DNA from: Azospirillum thiophilum
Lineage (GTDB): Bacteria; Pseudomonadota; Alphaproteobacteria; Azospirillales; Azospirillaceae
Direction: 5' to 3'
Assembly: GCF_001305595.1 (NCBI RefSeq)
Contig: NZ_CP012401.1
Span: 2,119,001 to 2,183,000, forward strand
Length of the DNA stretch: 64,000 nucleotides
Within the stretch, counting starts at the first letter, position 1, and each line of letters opens with the position of its first letter. Positions 25,713 through 34,678 of this stretch are shown one piece after another. The notes below the pieces were generated by a model. It had not been told where the DNA came from and made no database searches. It saw only the letters and a list, made by a program, of their open reading frames with translations. The position numbers and the translations under genes are program-made.

Positions 25713-27785
25713 TCACGCCGCCCGGATCTGCGCGATGAACTCCGCCACGTCGCGGCGCAGGCCGTCGGCGTTGCGTTTCAGCGTGTCGGCCATCGACAGC
25801 ACCTCCTTCGCCATGGCGCCGGCGCGGCCGGCTTCGGCGCCGACCAGCCCGGCATTGTGCGACACCTCGCCGGTGCCGTCGGCGGCCTGGCGGACGTTGC
25901 GGCCGATCTCGGCGGTGGCGGCGTTCTGCTGCTCCACCGCGGCGGCTACGGCCGAGATGTTCTCCTCGATGTGGGTGACGATGCTGCCGATGCCGCCGAT
26001 CGCCTCGACGGTCTGGCCGGTCGCCGAGCGGATTTCGGCGACCTTGGCGGTGATGTCCTCGGTCGCCTTCGCCGTCTGGCTGGCCAGCGTCTTCACCTCG
26101 CTCGCCACCACCGCGAACCCCTTGCCGGCCTCGCCGGCGCGGGCCGCCTCGATGGTGGCGTTCAGCGCCAGCAGGTTGGTCTGGCTGGCGATGTCGGTGA
26201 TCAGCTGCACGATCTCGCCGACCTGCCGGGCGGCGCCGCTGAGGTTGGCGATGACGCCGGCGGTGTGGCGGACGTCGGCGACCGCCTTTTCCGCCATCTC
26301 GGTCGAGCCGGCCATCTGGCGCCCGATCTCGGCGATGGAGGAGGACAGCTGTTCCGACGCGGCGGCGACCGCCTGGACATTCTCCGACGCGCCTTCCGAC
26401 GCGCGGGCGACCGACAGCACATGCAGTTCGGTGTCGGACGCGATGTGGCTCATCCGCTCGGCGTTGCCGCGCAGGCCGGCGGCGGCGCCGGCCAGCTCCT
26501 CGGCCACCGTCTCGATATGGCGGTCGAAGGCATCGACCAGCGTCTCCAGCCGCTCGGCCTGGCGCAGCCGCTCCTCGTGATGCCGCGTCTGTTCGGCGGC
26601 GAGCCGGTCGGCGCGGGCGAGGCTCCGGCGGAACTGGTCCAGGCTGCGGGCCATGGCGCCCAGCTCGTCGGCACGGCCGGCCCCGTCGATGGCCAGTTCC
26701 CGCTCGCCGGCCTCCATCCGTGCCATGTCGCCGTTCAGGCGGGCGATCGGACGGGTGATGTTGCGGGCGACCAGCAGGGCGGCCAGCGTCATCGCCGCCA
26801 GCAGCGCGGCGATGCCGGCGGCGACCCCGGTCAGCCGCGTCATCGAGTCCCGCGCGTCGCGGCCGGCCAGCGCGATCAGGTCGTCGGCCACCCGCGTTTC
26901 AACGGCGCGCAGCATGTCGATGACGGTGGTGGCGGTGTCGAACCATGCGCCGGCATCGATGCCCTGATTGCCGGCACCATAGGCCGAGGCGATGCCAATG
27001 CGGCGCATCCGCTCGACCTCCTCCACCGCCGGGCCGGCGAAGGTCCGGTCGAAGAAGGCGGCCTCGTCCGCCGTCAGCTTGGCCCGCAGCCCGGCCATCA
27101 GGGCCTTGTACTCGCCGGACAGCTCGATGAAGCGCTCGTGCGCGTCGGCGGGAAAACGGTCCTTGCGGAAGGCCGCGCCGCCGACGGCGCGCTGCTGGCC
27201 CAGCCGCTCCTTCGCCTCCGACACGGCCAGCATGGCCTGGGCGGCCAGCACCTGGTCGGGATCGCCGGACACCGACTGCGCCTGCGCCGCCGCGTCGAGC
27301 AGGATGCGGATCAGCCCGGTATAGGTCTTCACCGCTTCCAGCGACGGCATCGACAGGCCATCGACGCCGTGGCGCAGGGCGGCCAGCCGCCCCAGCTGGT
27401 CCTTCGCCGCCGCCACCGTCGCCCGCAGACGGTCGCTGTTCAGCCGCACGGTGTCGAACTGCGGCAGCAGGGCCGCGAGCCGCGCGTCGGAGGCGGCGCG
27501 GGCGGCCTCCATCCGCTGGCGGTCCCGGTCCAGCTTCGCGCTGAGGAAGACCGAGGAGGAACCGCGTTCCTTCTGCAGCTCGTGGACGAGGCCGGTCATG
27601 CCCACCGACAGGCCGGTCACCGTCTCCAGATCGGCAGCGCGCCGGCTCTCGCCATATTGTTCCCACACCGTCAGCCCCGACAGCAGCAGGGCGCCGGCCG
27701 CCGGCAGCGACAGGGCGAGCGCCAGCTTGCGGGCGAAGGGCAGGTTGCCGAGCAGACGGTCGACGGCCGGCAGCAGCAGGCTCAT
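25713..27785 (-). CDS. chemoreceptor with nitrate/nitrite-sensing (NIT) domain
   Basis: The 690 residues start with a membrane helix (about 17-40) and a large periplasmic all-helical NIT domain (about 50-300), marked by [16 protein letters not shown] near its start. A second helix (about 325-345), a HAMP domain and the methyl-accepting signalling domain follow, with the hairpin [18 protein letters not shown] near residue 530. NIT domains bind nitrate or nitrite, so the receptor probably steers taxis to N oxides, useful for a denitrifying or diazotrophic bacterium. GGAG stands about 9 bases before ATG 27785. Confidence 0.92.
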   Translation of the reverse strand: MSLLLPAVDRLLGNLPFARKLALALSLPAAGALLLSGLTVWEQYGESRRAADLETVTGLSVGMTGLVHELQKERGSSSVFLSAKLDRDRQRMEAARAASDARLAALLPQFDTVRLNSDRLRATVAAAKDQLGRLAALRHGVDGLSMPSLEAVKTYTGLIRILLDAAAQAQSVSGDPDQVLAAQAMLAVSEAKERLGQQRAVGGAAFRKDRFPADAHERFIELSGEYKALMAGLRAKLTADEAAFFDRTFAGPAVEEVERMRRIGIASAYGAGNQGIDAGAWFDTATTVIDMLRAVETRVADDLIALAGRDARDSMTRLTGVAAGIAALLAAMTLAALLVARNITRPIARLNGDMARMEAGERELAIDGAGRADELGAMARSLDQFRRSLARADRLAAEQTRHHEERLRQAERLETLVDAFDRHIETVAEELAGAAAGLRGNAERMSHIASDTELHVLSVARASEGASENVQAVAAASEQLSSSIAEIGRQMAGSTEMAEKAVADVRHTAGVIANLSGAARQVGEIVQLITDIASQTNLLALNATIEAARAGEAGKGFAVVASEVKTLASQTAKATEDITAKVAEIRSATGQTVEAIGGIGSIVTHIEENISAVAAAVEQQNAATAEIGRNVRQAADGTGEVSHNAGLVGAEAGRAGAMAKEVLSMADTLKRNADGLRRDVAEFIAQIRAA

Positions 27786-27853
27786 GGGAACACTCTCCGG
27801 AACGACAGGGAGGACGCCCAAGGGCGAAACCTAAGGCGTAGTACGAAAGAGCT

Positions 27854-27883
27854 AAAATAGAAAATATCCATACTAAAGTTCAA
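27854..27883 (-). promoter_or_regulatory. possible promoter of the NIT chemoreceptor gene
   Basis: On the - strand TTGAAC (27883-27878) and TATTTT (27859-27854) are 18 bases apart, in the only AT-rich patch of the gap between the divergent chemoreceptor and alaC genes. Each box matches four of six consensus bases, so this is a weak candidate. No sigma28-type motility promoter was recognised. Confidence 0.25.
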
Positions 27884-28052
27884 GCCATTATGGCCAGTCA
27901 GGGACGACCCTCGTTTCACCTGCTGCCGGGCGAGGGGGACGCGGCACGCGAAATTTGCCTCGCTTCCGTCGCGTCGCGGCGGTAGAACGTCAATCCCGGT
28001 CCGCTGGTCAATTGGGTTCGTGGCGTGACCGGAGCGGTCTTCCGGAGCGTCC

Positions 28053-29327
28053 ATGTCCAACACCGAATTCCATCGCATCAAGCGCCTGCCGCCCTACGTC
28101 TTCGCCGAAGTCAACGCGATGAAGGCACGAGCTCGAGCTAATGGCGCCGACATCGTCGACCTCGGCATGGGCAATCCCGACCAGGCGACTCCCCAGCACA
28201 TCGTCGACAAGCTGGTCGAGGCCGTGCGCGATCCGAAGACGCACCGCTACTCGAACTCCCGCGGCATCCCCGGCCTGCGCAAGGCCCATGCCGCCTATTA
28301 CAAGCGCCGCTTCAACGTCGACGTCGATCCCGAGACCGAGTGCATCGTCACCATCGGCTCTAAGGAGGGGCTGGCCAACCTCGCCCAGGCGATCACCAGC
28401 CCGGGCGACATCATCCTGGTGCCGAATCCCAGCTATCCGATCCATCCCTTCGGCTTCATCCTGGCCGGCGCCTCGGTGCGCCATCTGCCGGTGGGCATGG
28501 AGAACGGCGCCTCGACCGACATCGACAGCTTCATGATGATGCTGGAGCGCGCGGTGCGCCACAGCGTGCCCAAGCCGCTGGCGCTGGTGCTGAACTACCC
28601 GTCCAACCCGACGGCCGAGGTGGTCGGGCTGGATTTCTACCGTCCTATCGTCGAGTTCTGCCGCAAGCACGGCATCTACATCCTGTCCGATCTGGCCTAT
28701 GCCGAGATCTTCTTCGACGACCAGCCGCCGCCCTCGATCCTGGAGATCCCGGAAGCGCGCGAGATCGCGGTGGAATTCACCTCGATGTCGAAGACCTATT
28801 CGATGGCCGGCTGGCGCATCGGCTTCGCCACCGGCAACAAGACGCTGATCACCGCGCTGGCCCGCATCAAGTCGTACCTGGACTATGGCGCCTTCACGCC
28901 GATCCAGGTCGCCGCCGCCGCCGCGCTGAACGGTCCGCAGGACTGCGTGCTGCAGGTGCGCGAGATGTACAAGCAGCGCCGCGACGTGATGATCGAGGGG
29001 CTGGCCGCCGCCGGCTGGGAGGTTCCCAGCCCGACGGCGTCGATGTTCGCCTGGGCGCCGATCCCGCCGCAGTTCGCCCATCTGGGCTCGCTGGAATTCT
29101 CCAAGCTGCTGCTGCAGCAGGCGGAGGTGGCGGTGGCCCCCGGCATCGGCTTCGGCGAGTATGGCGATGGCCATGTCCGTCTGGCGATGGTGGAGAATGT
29201 CCACCGCATCCGCCAGGCGACCCGCAACATCAAGGAGTTCTTCCGCTCCAACGCCGGCGGCGTCGCGGCGAGCAAGGACCCTGCGGCCCGCGCCGCCCTT
29301 CTGGATTCCGAGAAAGCGAAAGCCTGA
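28053..29327 (+). CDS. alaC: PLP-dependent aminotransferase, AlaC type
   Basis: This 424-residue fold-type I aminotransferase matches E. coli AlaC (glutamate-pyruvate aminotransferase) closely along its whole length, from RIKRLPPYVF and DLGMGNPDQATP to the C-terminus. The PLP Lys is in SMSKTYSMAGWRIGF; the Asn/Pro motif is NYPSNPTA. Close homologues are often annotated as LL-diaminopimelate aminotransferase, so the in vivo substrate (alanine or diaminopimelate precursors) is open. GGAG precedes the ATG. The stop overlaps the hom start (TGATG), which implies translational coupling. Confidence 0.9.
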   Translation: MSNTEFHRIKRLPPYVFAEVNAMKARARANGADIVDLGMGNPDQATPQHIVDKLVEAVRDPKTHRYSNSRGIPGLRKAHAAYYKRRFNVDVDPETECIVTIGSKEGLANLAQAITSPGDIILVPNPSYPIHPFGFILAGASVRHLPVGMENGASTDIDSFMMMLERAVRHSVPKPLALVLNYPSNPTAEVVGLDFYRPIVEFCRKHGIYILSDLAYAEIFFDDQPPPSILEIPEAREIAVEFTSMSKTYSMAGWRIGFATGNKTLITALARIKSYLDYGAFTPIQVAAAAALNGPQDCVLQVREMYKQRRDVMIEGLAAAGWEVPSPTASMFAWAPIPPQFAHLGSLEFSKLLLQQAEVAVAPGIGFGEYGDGHVRLAMVENVHRIRQATRNIKEFFRSNAGGVAASKDPAARAALLDSEKAKA

Positions 29328-30631
29328 TGCCGAACGCCCAGCAAGCCCCCCTGAAAATCGCCGTCGCCGGCCTCGGTACGGTCGGCGCCGGCGTCCTGAA
29401 GCTGCTGGACGCCCAAGCTTCGTTGATCGAACAGCGCTGCGGCCGCCGCATCGAGGTGGTCGCGGTCAGCGCCCGGTCCCGGGGCAAGGACCGCGGCGTC
29501 GATTTGTCGCGGGTGCAGTGGTTCGACGATCCGGTCGCCCTGGCGGCGGAAAGCGGCGCCGATCTGGTGGTCGAACTGATCGGCGGGTCGGAAGGCCCGG
29601 CGCGCGACACCGTCGCCACCGCCATCGAGACCGGCAAGCATGTCGTCACCGCCAACAAGGCGCTGCTGGCCGTCCATGGCACCGAGATCGCCCGCAAGGC
29701 CGAAGCCAAAGGCCTGACCGTCGCCTTCGAGGCGGCGGTGGCCGGCGGCATCCCGATCATCAAGGGACTGCGCGAGGGGCTGGCCGCCAATGCGGTGTCG
29801 GAGATCCACGGCATCCTCAACGGCACCTGCAACTACATCCTGACCGAGATGCGCACCACCGGCCGCGATTTCGCGGACGTGCTGGCCGACGCGCAGGCTC
29901 TGGGATATGCCGAAGCGGATCCGAGCTTCGACATCGACGGGGTGGACGCGGCGCACAAGCTGGCGATCCTGGCCTCGGTAGCCTTCGGCACCCCGGTCGA
30001 TTTCCCGTCCGTCTATATCGAGGGCATCCGGCAGGTGTCGGCGGTCGATTTCGACTATGCCGACCAGCTGGGCTTCCGCATCAAGCTGCTGGGCATCGCC
30101 CGGCGCACCGCCGCCGGCGTCGAGCAGCGCGTGCATCCCTGCATGGTGCCGAAGACCGCCCCCATCGCGTCGGTCGACGGCGTGTTCAACGCCGTGGTGG
30201 CGCAGGCCGACTTCGCCGACCGCGTGCTGTTCGTCGGCCGCGGCGCCGGTGCCGGCCCGACCGCGTCGGCGGTGGTCGCCGACCTGATCGACATCGCCCG
30301 CGGGCGCTCTACTCCGACCTTCGGCGTCCCGGCCGACCGGCTGGGCGCGGCGTCGCCGTCGCCGATGGAGGCGCGCCGTGGGTCTTACTACGTCCGCCTG
30401 ATGGTGGTGGACCGCCCCGGTGTGATAGCGGATATCGCGGCGGCGATGCGCGACCAGGACGTCTCCATGGAGCAGTTCCTGCAGCGCGGCCGGTCGCCGG
30501 ACGCCGGCGTTCCGGTGGTCCTCACCACCCACGACACCGACGAGGCGGCCATGCAGCGCGCGCTTGCGACCATCGCGGCCAGCGACAGCGTGCTGGAGCC
30601 GCCGCGGATGATCCGGATCGAACAGTTCTGA
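29327..30631 (+). CDS. hom: homoserine dehydrogenase
   Basis: The 434-residue enzyme reduces aspartate semialdehyde to homoserine on the way to threonine and methionine. The NAD(P)-binding GLGTVGAGVL is at residues 11-20. The catalytic core includes the TANKALLA and GILNGTCNYIL motifs and DVDAAHKL-like segments, and a C-terminal ACT domain (about 345-425, starting near VVDRPGVIADI) gives feedback control by threonine. Length and order are standard. It overlaps alaC by one base. Confidence 0.96.
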   Translation: MPNAQQAPLKIAVAGLGTVGAGVLKLLDAQASLIEQRCGRRIEVVAVSARSRGKDRGVDLSRVQWFDDPVALAAESGADLVVELIGGSEGPARDTVATAIETGKHVVTANKALLAVHGTEIARKAEAKGLTVAFEAAVAGGIPIIKGLREGLAANAVSEIHGILNGTCNYILTEMRTTGRDFADVLADAQALGYAEADPSFDIDGVDAAHKLAILASVAFGTPVDFPSVYIEGIRQVSAVDFDYADQLGFRIKLLGIARRTAAGVEQRVHPCMVPKTAPIASVDGVFNAVVAQADFADRVLFVGRGAGAGPTASAVVADLIDIARGRSTPTFGVPADRLGAASPSPMEARRGSYYVRLMVVDRPGVIADIAAAMRDQDVSMEQFLQRGRSPDAGVPVVLTTHDTDEAAMQRALATIAASDSVLEPPRMIRIEQF

Positions 30632-30697
30632 CCTGGACCCTTTCCCACCTAAACCAATGACTGCCTGATACGACCGAAGAGTCGGGGGGAGCACAAG

Positions 30698-31699
30698 ATG
30701 TCTACGCCGTCTACGCATGTCGACCTGTCCCACATGGACCGCAACCTCGCCCTGGAGGCCGTCCGCGTGACCGAGGCCGCCGCCCTGTCGGCCTCGCTGC
30801 TGATGGGCCGCGGCGACGAGAAGCTGGCCGACCAGGCCGCGGTCGACGCCATGCGCCAGGCGCTCAACACGCTCTACATCGACGGCACCGTCGTGATCGG
30901 CGAGGGTGAGCGCGACGAGGCCCCGATGCTCTACATCGGCGAGAAGGTCGGCGCCGGCATCGGCTCCGGCCCGAAGGTCGACATCGCGCTCGATCCGCTG
31001 GAAGGCACCACCATCTGCGCCACCGGCGGCCCGAACTCGCTGGCCGTCATCGCCATGGCGGAGGAGGGCGGCTTCCTGAACGCCCCCGACGTCTACATGG
31101 ACAAGATCGCCGTCGGCGCCGGCCTGCCGGACAATGTCGTCGACCTGGACGAGACCCCGGCCAACAACCTGAAGGCGCTGGCCGCGGCCAAGGGCACCGA
31201 CGTCGAGGAACTGCTGGTCTGCATCCTGAACCGTCCGCGCCATGCCGAGCTGATCGCCCGCGTCCGCGAAGCCGGCGCCCGCATCATGCTGATCAATGAC
31301 GGCGACGTGTCGGGCGTCATCGCCACCAGCCAGGCCGGCACCGGCGTCGACATGTATGTCGGCTCGGGCGGTGCGCCGGAAGGCGTGCTGGCCGCGGCGG
31401 CGCTGCGCTGCATCGGCGGCCAGTTCCAGGGCCGTCTGCTGTTCCGCAACGACGACGAGAAGGCCCGCGCCGCCAAGTGGGGCGTCACCGACCTCGACAA
31501 GAAGTACAGCCTGCACGAACTGGCGCGCGGCAACGTCATGTTCGCCGCCACCGGCGTCACCGACGGCGCCATGTTGAAGGGCGTCCGCCGCTTCCCCGGC
31601 GGCGCCTACACCCATTCGGTGATCATGCGCTCCAAGTCGGGTACCGTCCGTTACATCGAGGCACACCACAACCTGTCGCGCAAGGTCAGCGTGAAGTAA
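30698..31699 (+). CDS. glpX: fructose-1,6-bisphosphatase, class II
   Basis: The 333-residue enzyme of gluconeogenesis and the Calvin cycle has the GlpX metal and phosphate motifs GEGERDEAPML and DPLEGTTICATGGPNS, and the late GGAYTHS segment. GGGGGAG precedes the ATG by seven bases. It follows hom by 66 bases in the order alaC-hom-glpX seen in several alphaproteobacteria; in some of these recJ comes next, but here a terminator ends the unit. Confidence 0.95.
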   Translation: MSTPSTHVDLSHMDRNLALEAVRVTEAAALSASLLMGRGDEKLADQAAVDAMRQALNTLYIDGTVVIGEGERDEAPMLYIGEKVGAGIGSGPKVDIALDPLEGTTICATGGPNSLAVIAMAEEGGFLNAPDVYMDKIAVGAGLPDNVVDLDETPANNLKALAAAKGTDVEELLVCILNRPRHAELIARVREAGARIMLINDGDVSGVIATSQAGTGVDMYVGSGGAPEGVLAAAALRCIGGQFQGRLLFRNDDEKARAAKWGVTDLDKKYSLHELARGNVMFAATGVTDGAMLKGVRRFPGGAYTHSVIMRSKSGTVRYIEAHHNLSRKVSVK

Positions 31700-31729
31700 G
31701 CAATCCGGCCGGCACCGCCGGACGGAAGG

Positions 31730-31760
31730 GCGCGCGGGGGGAGACCTCCGCGCGCTTTTT
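31730..31760 (+). terminator. rho-independent terminator of alaC-hom-glpX
   Basis: An 8-bp GC stem (GCGCGCGG at 31730-31737 with CCGCGCGC at 31748-31755) closes a 10-base loop and is followed by five T residues. It begins 30 bases after the glpX stop. Confidence 0.88.
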
Positions 31761-31841
31761 CTATGCCCGCGTTGATTTGACTACGAAGCATCCATCGAAT
31801 CCGTGCAGGGCTGCCGCCGACGGGCCGCAGGATGCGGATCA

Positions 31842-31870
31842 TTGATTTCGCGGCTGCAAAAGGCAAAATA
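31842..31870 (+). promoter_or_regulatory. possible promoter of the DUF1127 gene
   Basis: TTGATT (31842-31847) and AAAATA (31865-31870) are 17 bases apart, just downstream of the glpX terminator and 36 bases before the DUF1127 start. The -10 match is weak, but the position between a terminator and an isolated gene requires a promoter about here. Confidence 0.3.
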
Positions 31871-31906
31871 GGGCCATGTAATCGATCCGGGAAACAGGAG
31901 ATCAAC

Positions 31907-32119
31907 ATGGCCTACTCTTCGATGCACTCGACGTCCGGCGAATTGTTCGGTGTTGGAACCAAGGATGTTACCTTCTTTCAGCGTGTTGTTCATTGGGCCC
32001 GTGAGCGGATTGAACTTCGCCGCGCGGAAAGTGAGCTGAACCATATGTCCGATGTCGAACTGTCCGATATCGGTCTGACCAGGGGCGAGATCCACAACGC
32101 GGTCCGTCGCGGCGTCTGA
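31907..32119 (+). CDS. DUF1127 (YjiS-like) small protein
   Basis: This is a 70-residue protein with the DUF1127 helix pair at its C-terminal half: an Arg-rich ELRRAESELNHMSDVEL segment, then DIGLTRGEI. Such proteins are abundant in alphaproteobacteria; short ones can bind RNA and influence phosphate, carbon or stress metabolism. CAGGAG precedes the ATG at the ideal distance. The gene has its own transcript, bounded by terminators at 31730-31760 and 32201-32223. Confidence 0.88.
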   Translation: MAYSSMHSTSGELFGVGTKDVTFFQRVVHWARERIELRRAESELNHMSDVELSDIGLTRGEIHNAVRRGV

Positions 32120-32200
32120 TGGGGCGTCTGACCGGTGCCCTGTCGAAAGGTTTGCCCACGATTTCTGCCGCCCCGCACCATTCGAGCACCGAATGCGGAG

Positions 32201-32223
32201 AGCCCCGGACCCGAACCGGGGCT
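32201..32223 (+). terminator. terminator of the DUF1127 gene
   Basis: An 8-bp stem AGCCCCGG (32201-32208) with CCGGGGCT (32216-32223) closes a 7-base loop. Only a short T stretch (TT plus the stem T) follows. It is about 80 bases past the stop codon. Confidence 0.65.
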
Positions 32224-32226
32224 TTC

Positions 32227-32288
32227 GCATATGTGCAGGCATTGACCTTTTCTTCATGGACCCTGCCCATGCGGCACATATGCATGGG
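32227..32288 (+). promoter_or_regulatory. two mutually exclusive hairpins ahead of the hybrid kinase gene
   Basis: A 10-bp arm GCATATGTGC (32227-32236) is exactly complementary to GCACATATGC (32274-32283). A second pair, CCCATGC (32266-32272) with GCATGGG (32282-32288), shares bases 32282-32283 with the first, so the two cannot form fully together. They lie 120-180 bases before the kinase start. Whether they are transcribed with it is unknown. Confidence 0.35.
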
Positions 32289-32327
32289 AAGGGTTGCGCG
32301 GTGCAGCATGGGTATGGTTAATGAAGT

Positions 32328-32338
32328 TTAATATTAAC
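32328..32338. promoter_or_regulatory. AT palindrome TTAATATTAAC upstream of the hybrid kinase gene
   Basis: This is the same 11-mer as at 1311-1321, 70 bases before the kinase start. A further TTAA at 32318-32321 gives a cluster of TTAA half-sites, but not with the seven-base CtrA spacing. Confidence 0.35.
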
Positions 32339-32407
32339 CCCGGTTCTGTTTGAAAATGGAAACGGGGCGCCTTCGGGAACCCCATCCTCCGTGAGAGCCG
32401 TGGTCAC

Positions 32408-33622
32408 ATGAGTCTCATTCATCGCCTTCAGTCGCTGGAAGCGGAGCGCGATGCCGCCCGGGAGGAAGCCGAGCGGGCCAACCTCGCGAAGTCGAAGTTC
32501 CTTGCCGCCGCCAGCCACGATCTCCGCCAGCCCTTGCAGGCCCTGTTCTTCCTGTCCGCCGCCCTGGCCCGCCATGTCGGCGACCATAGCGGGCGCGACC
32601 TGCTGTCCCGGCTCGACCAGGGGCTGGACACCATGAAGGGGCTGCTCGACGGGTTGCTGGAGGTGTCGCGGCTGGAGGCCGGGGTGGTGACGCCGGTGCT
32701 GGACACTTTCGCGGTCAGCGAGATCACCGATGCGCTCGACGCCGCCTATGGCAAGCAGGCCACCGAAAAGGGCCTGGTCTGGCGGGTGGAGGGCTGCGAC
32801 GGCATGCTGCGCAGCGACCGCGGCCTGCTGATGCAGCTGCTGTGCAATCTGGTCGACAACGCGCTGCGCTACACCGATGCGGGCGTCATCCGCATCCGCT
32901 GCCGGGTGGATGTCGGCGGCGGGCCGGAGGCCGGCCAGTTGGCGATCGAGGTGCAGGACACCGGCATCGGCATTCCGCCCGAACATCTCGACCGCATCTT
33001 CGAGGAGTTCCATCAGGTCGGCAACCCGGAACGCGACCGGCTGCGCGGGTTGGGGCTGGGGCTGGCCATCGTGCGGCGGCTGTCGCAGCTGCTCGACCAT
33101 CCGGTCCAGGTGCGGTCGGTGCAGGGTCGGGGCTCCGCCTTCCGCGTGCTGGTGCCGCTGGCGGCCGCCCGCTTCCTCGCGGCGGGGACCGGCGGGGCCG
33201 AGCGGCAGCCCGGCATCGACCGGCCGCGGCTGGCGGTGCTGGTCGATGACGACGCGGTGGTCCTGCTGGGCTTGCAGACGGTGCTGACCGAATGGGGATT
33301 CCGGGTCGTGGCCGCCGACGGCACCGACCGGGCGATGGACCGGCTGGCCGCGCTGGGGCGGGCGCCCGACCTCGTGATCGCCGATTACCGGCTGCGCGAG
33401 GGACGTGTCGGCACGGAAGTGATCCGGCGCGTGCGCGAGCGCTACGGGGCGGCGGTTCCCGCCCTGATCCTGACCGGGGAGACCGGGATCGACACGTTGG
33501 CCGACGCCTCGGCCCATGGCGTCCCGGTTTTGCACAAGCCGGTGACGCCGCGCCAGCTCCAGGCCGAAGTCGATCGCCAGTTGCGTGACGCCAGCGAAGA
33601 CACAATCCAGGCGGCGCAGTAG
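32408..33622 (+). CDS. soluble hybrid histidine kinase/receiver
   Basis: The 404 residues hold a short coiled-coil start (about 1-25, Glu/Arg-rich), a HisKA domain with His37 in AASHDLRQPLQAL, and a HATPase domain (NLVDNALRYTDAG, DTGIGIPPE, GLGLGLAIV). A C-terminal receiver has Asp326 in LVIADYRL. There is no sensor or membrane domain, so the input must come from another protein. The SHDLRQPLQ wording is the branch of hybrid kinases that often lack N-terminal sensors or follow a separate sensor protein. GTG/ATG choices nearby do not alter the domains. Confidence 0.9.
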   Translation: MSLIHRLQSLEAERDAAREEAERANLAKSKFLAAASHDLRQPLQALFFLSAALARHVGDHSGRDLLSRLDQGLDTMKGLLDGLLEVSRLEAGVVTPVLDTFAVSEITDALDAAYGKQATEKGLVWRVEGCDGMLRSDRGLLMQLLCNLVDNALRYTDAGVIRIRCRVDVGGGPEAGQLAIEVQDTGIGIPPEHLDRIFEEFHQVGNPERDRLRGLGLGLAIVRRLSQLLDHPVQVRSVQGRGSAFRVLVPLAAARFLAAGTGGAERQPGIDRPRLAVLVDDDAVVLLGLQTVLTEWGFRVVAADGTDRAMDRLAALGRAPDLVIADYRLREGRVGTEVIRRVRERYGAAVPALILTGETGIDTLADASAHGVPVLHKPVTPRQLQAEVDRQLRDASEDTIQAAQ

Positions 33623-33670
33623 GCTTGGCGCAGTAGGCTCTGGCGGCTCGGCAGACCGCCCTTTCTCAGT

Positions 33671-34009
33671 TCAGATCAGCGCGCCCTGGCGCGCGTCGTG
33701 GCGGGACTCGTCCATCTCCTCCGCCGCGTCGCCGGTAGAGGCGGCATCGGTGCGGCCATCGCCCTCAAGCGCGGCACGGCCGCCCTCGGTCAGGCGGCAG
33801 ACCAGCCAATCGGGCTTCAGCGGGTTGTCGAACCAGCGCTCGGCCCAGCCGGCCTTCAGGCAGGCCTCGACCGTCGCCTTCTTGACGCGCTGGCCGCGCT
33901 CGTCGAACAGCGGGAGCTTGCCGCCCGGCTGGTCCAGCCCGCGCCGCAGCCATGCCCCCTGGGCGTCGGACGGAGTGCTGCGGGAGGGGGAACGGCGGGA
34001 CTTGGCCAT
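33671..34009 (-). CDS. small hypothetical protein, possible winged-helix fold
   Basis: The 112 residues from ATG 34009 include a central segment (KKATVEACLKAGWAERWF, then WLVCRLTEGGRAAL). Its helix-strand pattern ends in the LTEGGRAAL wording typical of the wing of MarR/winged-helix proteins. The N-terminus is basic and the C-terminus acidic; both look disordered. No ribosome-binding site is clear. It is divergent from cutA. The DNA-binding idea is weak inference; otherwise unknown. Confidence 0.65.
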   Translation of the reverse strand: MAKSRRSPSRSTPSDAQGAWLRRGLDQPGGKLPLFDERGQRVKKATVEACLKAGWAERWFDNPLKPDWLVCRLTEGGRAALEGDGRTDAASTGDAAEEMDESRHDARQGALI

Positions 34010-34136
34010 GAACGGACGACTCTTGCGGATGCGGGATCGGACTGGGGCTTGCCCGCCCCGGCGGGGGCTGTGGCAAAGTGCGGGCATCCTACGCGAAAGC
34101 GTCCAAGGGTGCATCGAATAAGGAGGCGGCTTTCCC

Positions 34137-34493
34137 ATGTCCGACACCATTCCCGACACCGCGGCCGACACTGGGGCCGACCATCCGGTCTTCGCCTATA
34201 TCACCGCCGGCTCCAAGGAGGAGGCGCTGCGCATCGGCCGCATCCTGGTCGATGAGCGGCTGGCCGCCTGCGCCAATGTGCTGGACGGCATGACCTCGGT
34301 CTATCGCTGGAACGGCGCGGTGGAGCAGGCGGAGGAGGCGGTGCTGATCGCCAAGACCCGCGCCGGCCTGTTCGACCGGCTGACCGGACGGGTGCGCGAC
34401 CTCCACAGCTACGACACGCCCTGCGTGGTGGAACTGGCGGTCGGCCGCGGCAACCCGGCCTATCTGGACTGGCTGCGGGCCGAAACCGCGTGA
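34137..34493 (+). CDS. cutA: CutA1-type divalent cation tolerance protein
   Basis: The 118-residue trimeric PII-like fold protein has the family motifs TAGSKEEALRIGRILVDERLAACANV, SVYRWNGAVE and the late YDTPCVVELAVGRGNPAYLDWL. It is linked to copper and divalent metal tolerance, though its biochemical role is unsettled. An 18-residue acidic leader precedes the first strand. It stands upstream of moeA with a 185-bp gap. Confidence 0.92.
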   Translation: MSDTIPDTAADTGADHPVFAYITAGSKEEALRIGRILVDERLAACANVLDGMTSVYRWNGAVEQAEEAVLIAKTRAGLFDRLTGRVRDLHSYDTPCVVELAVGRGNPAYLDWLRAETA

Positions 34494-34678
34494 GGGACGT
34501 CAGGGGCGGGGGGCGGGATATGAAAAGCCTGCAACAGTCCCTTGACGCCGATCAACGCCGCGCGCTGCTGTTCGGGTGTAGACAAACCAACGGCCGGCCG
34601 CCGTAATATCCATACCGAACCAGCGACCCATTCGGAAACAGCGACTTGGCCGAACCCTCGGATAAGGATAGTGAGATC

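Noticed and set aside
32318-32338. TTAA cluster upstream of the hybrid kinase as a CtrA site
   Set aside because: No pair has the seven-base spacing; the distances are 2, 6 and 12 bases.
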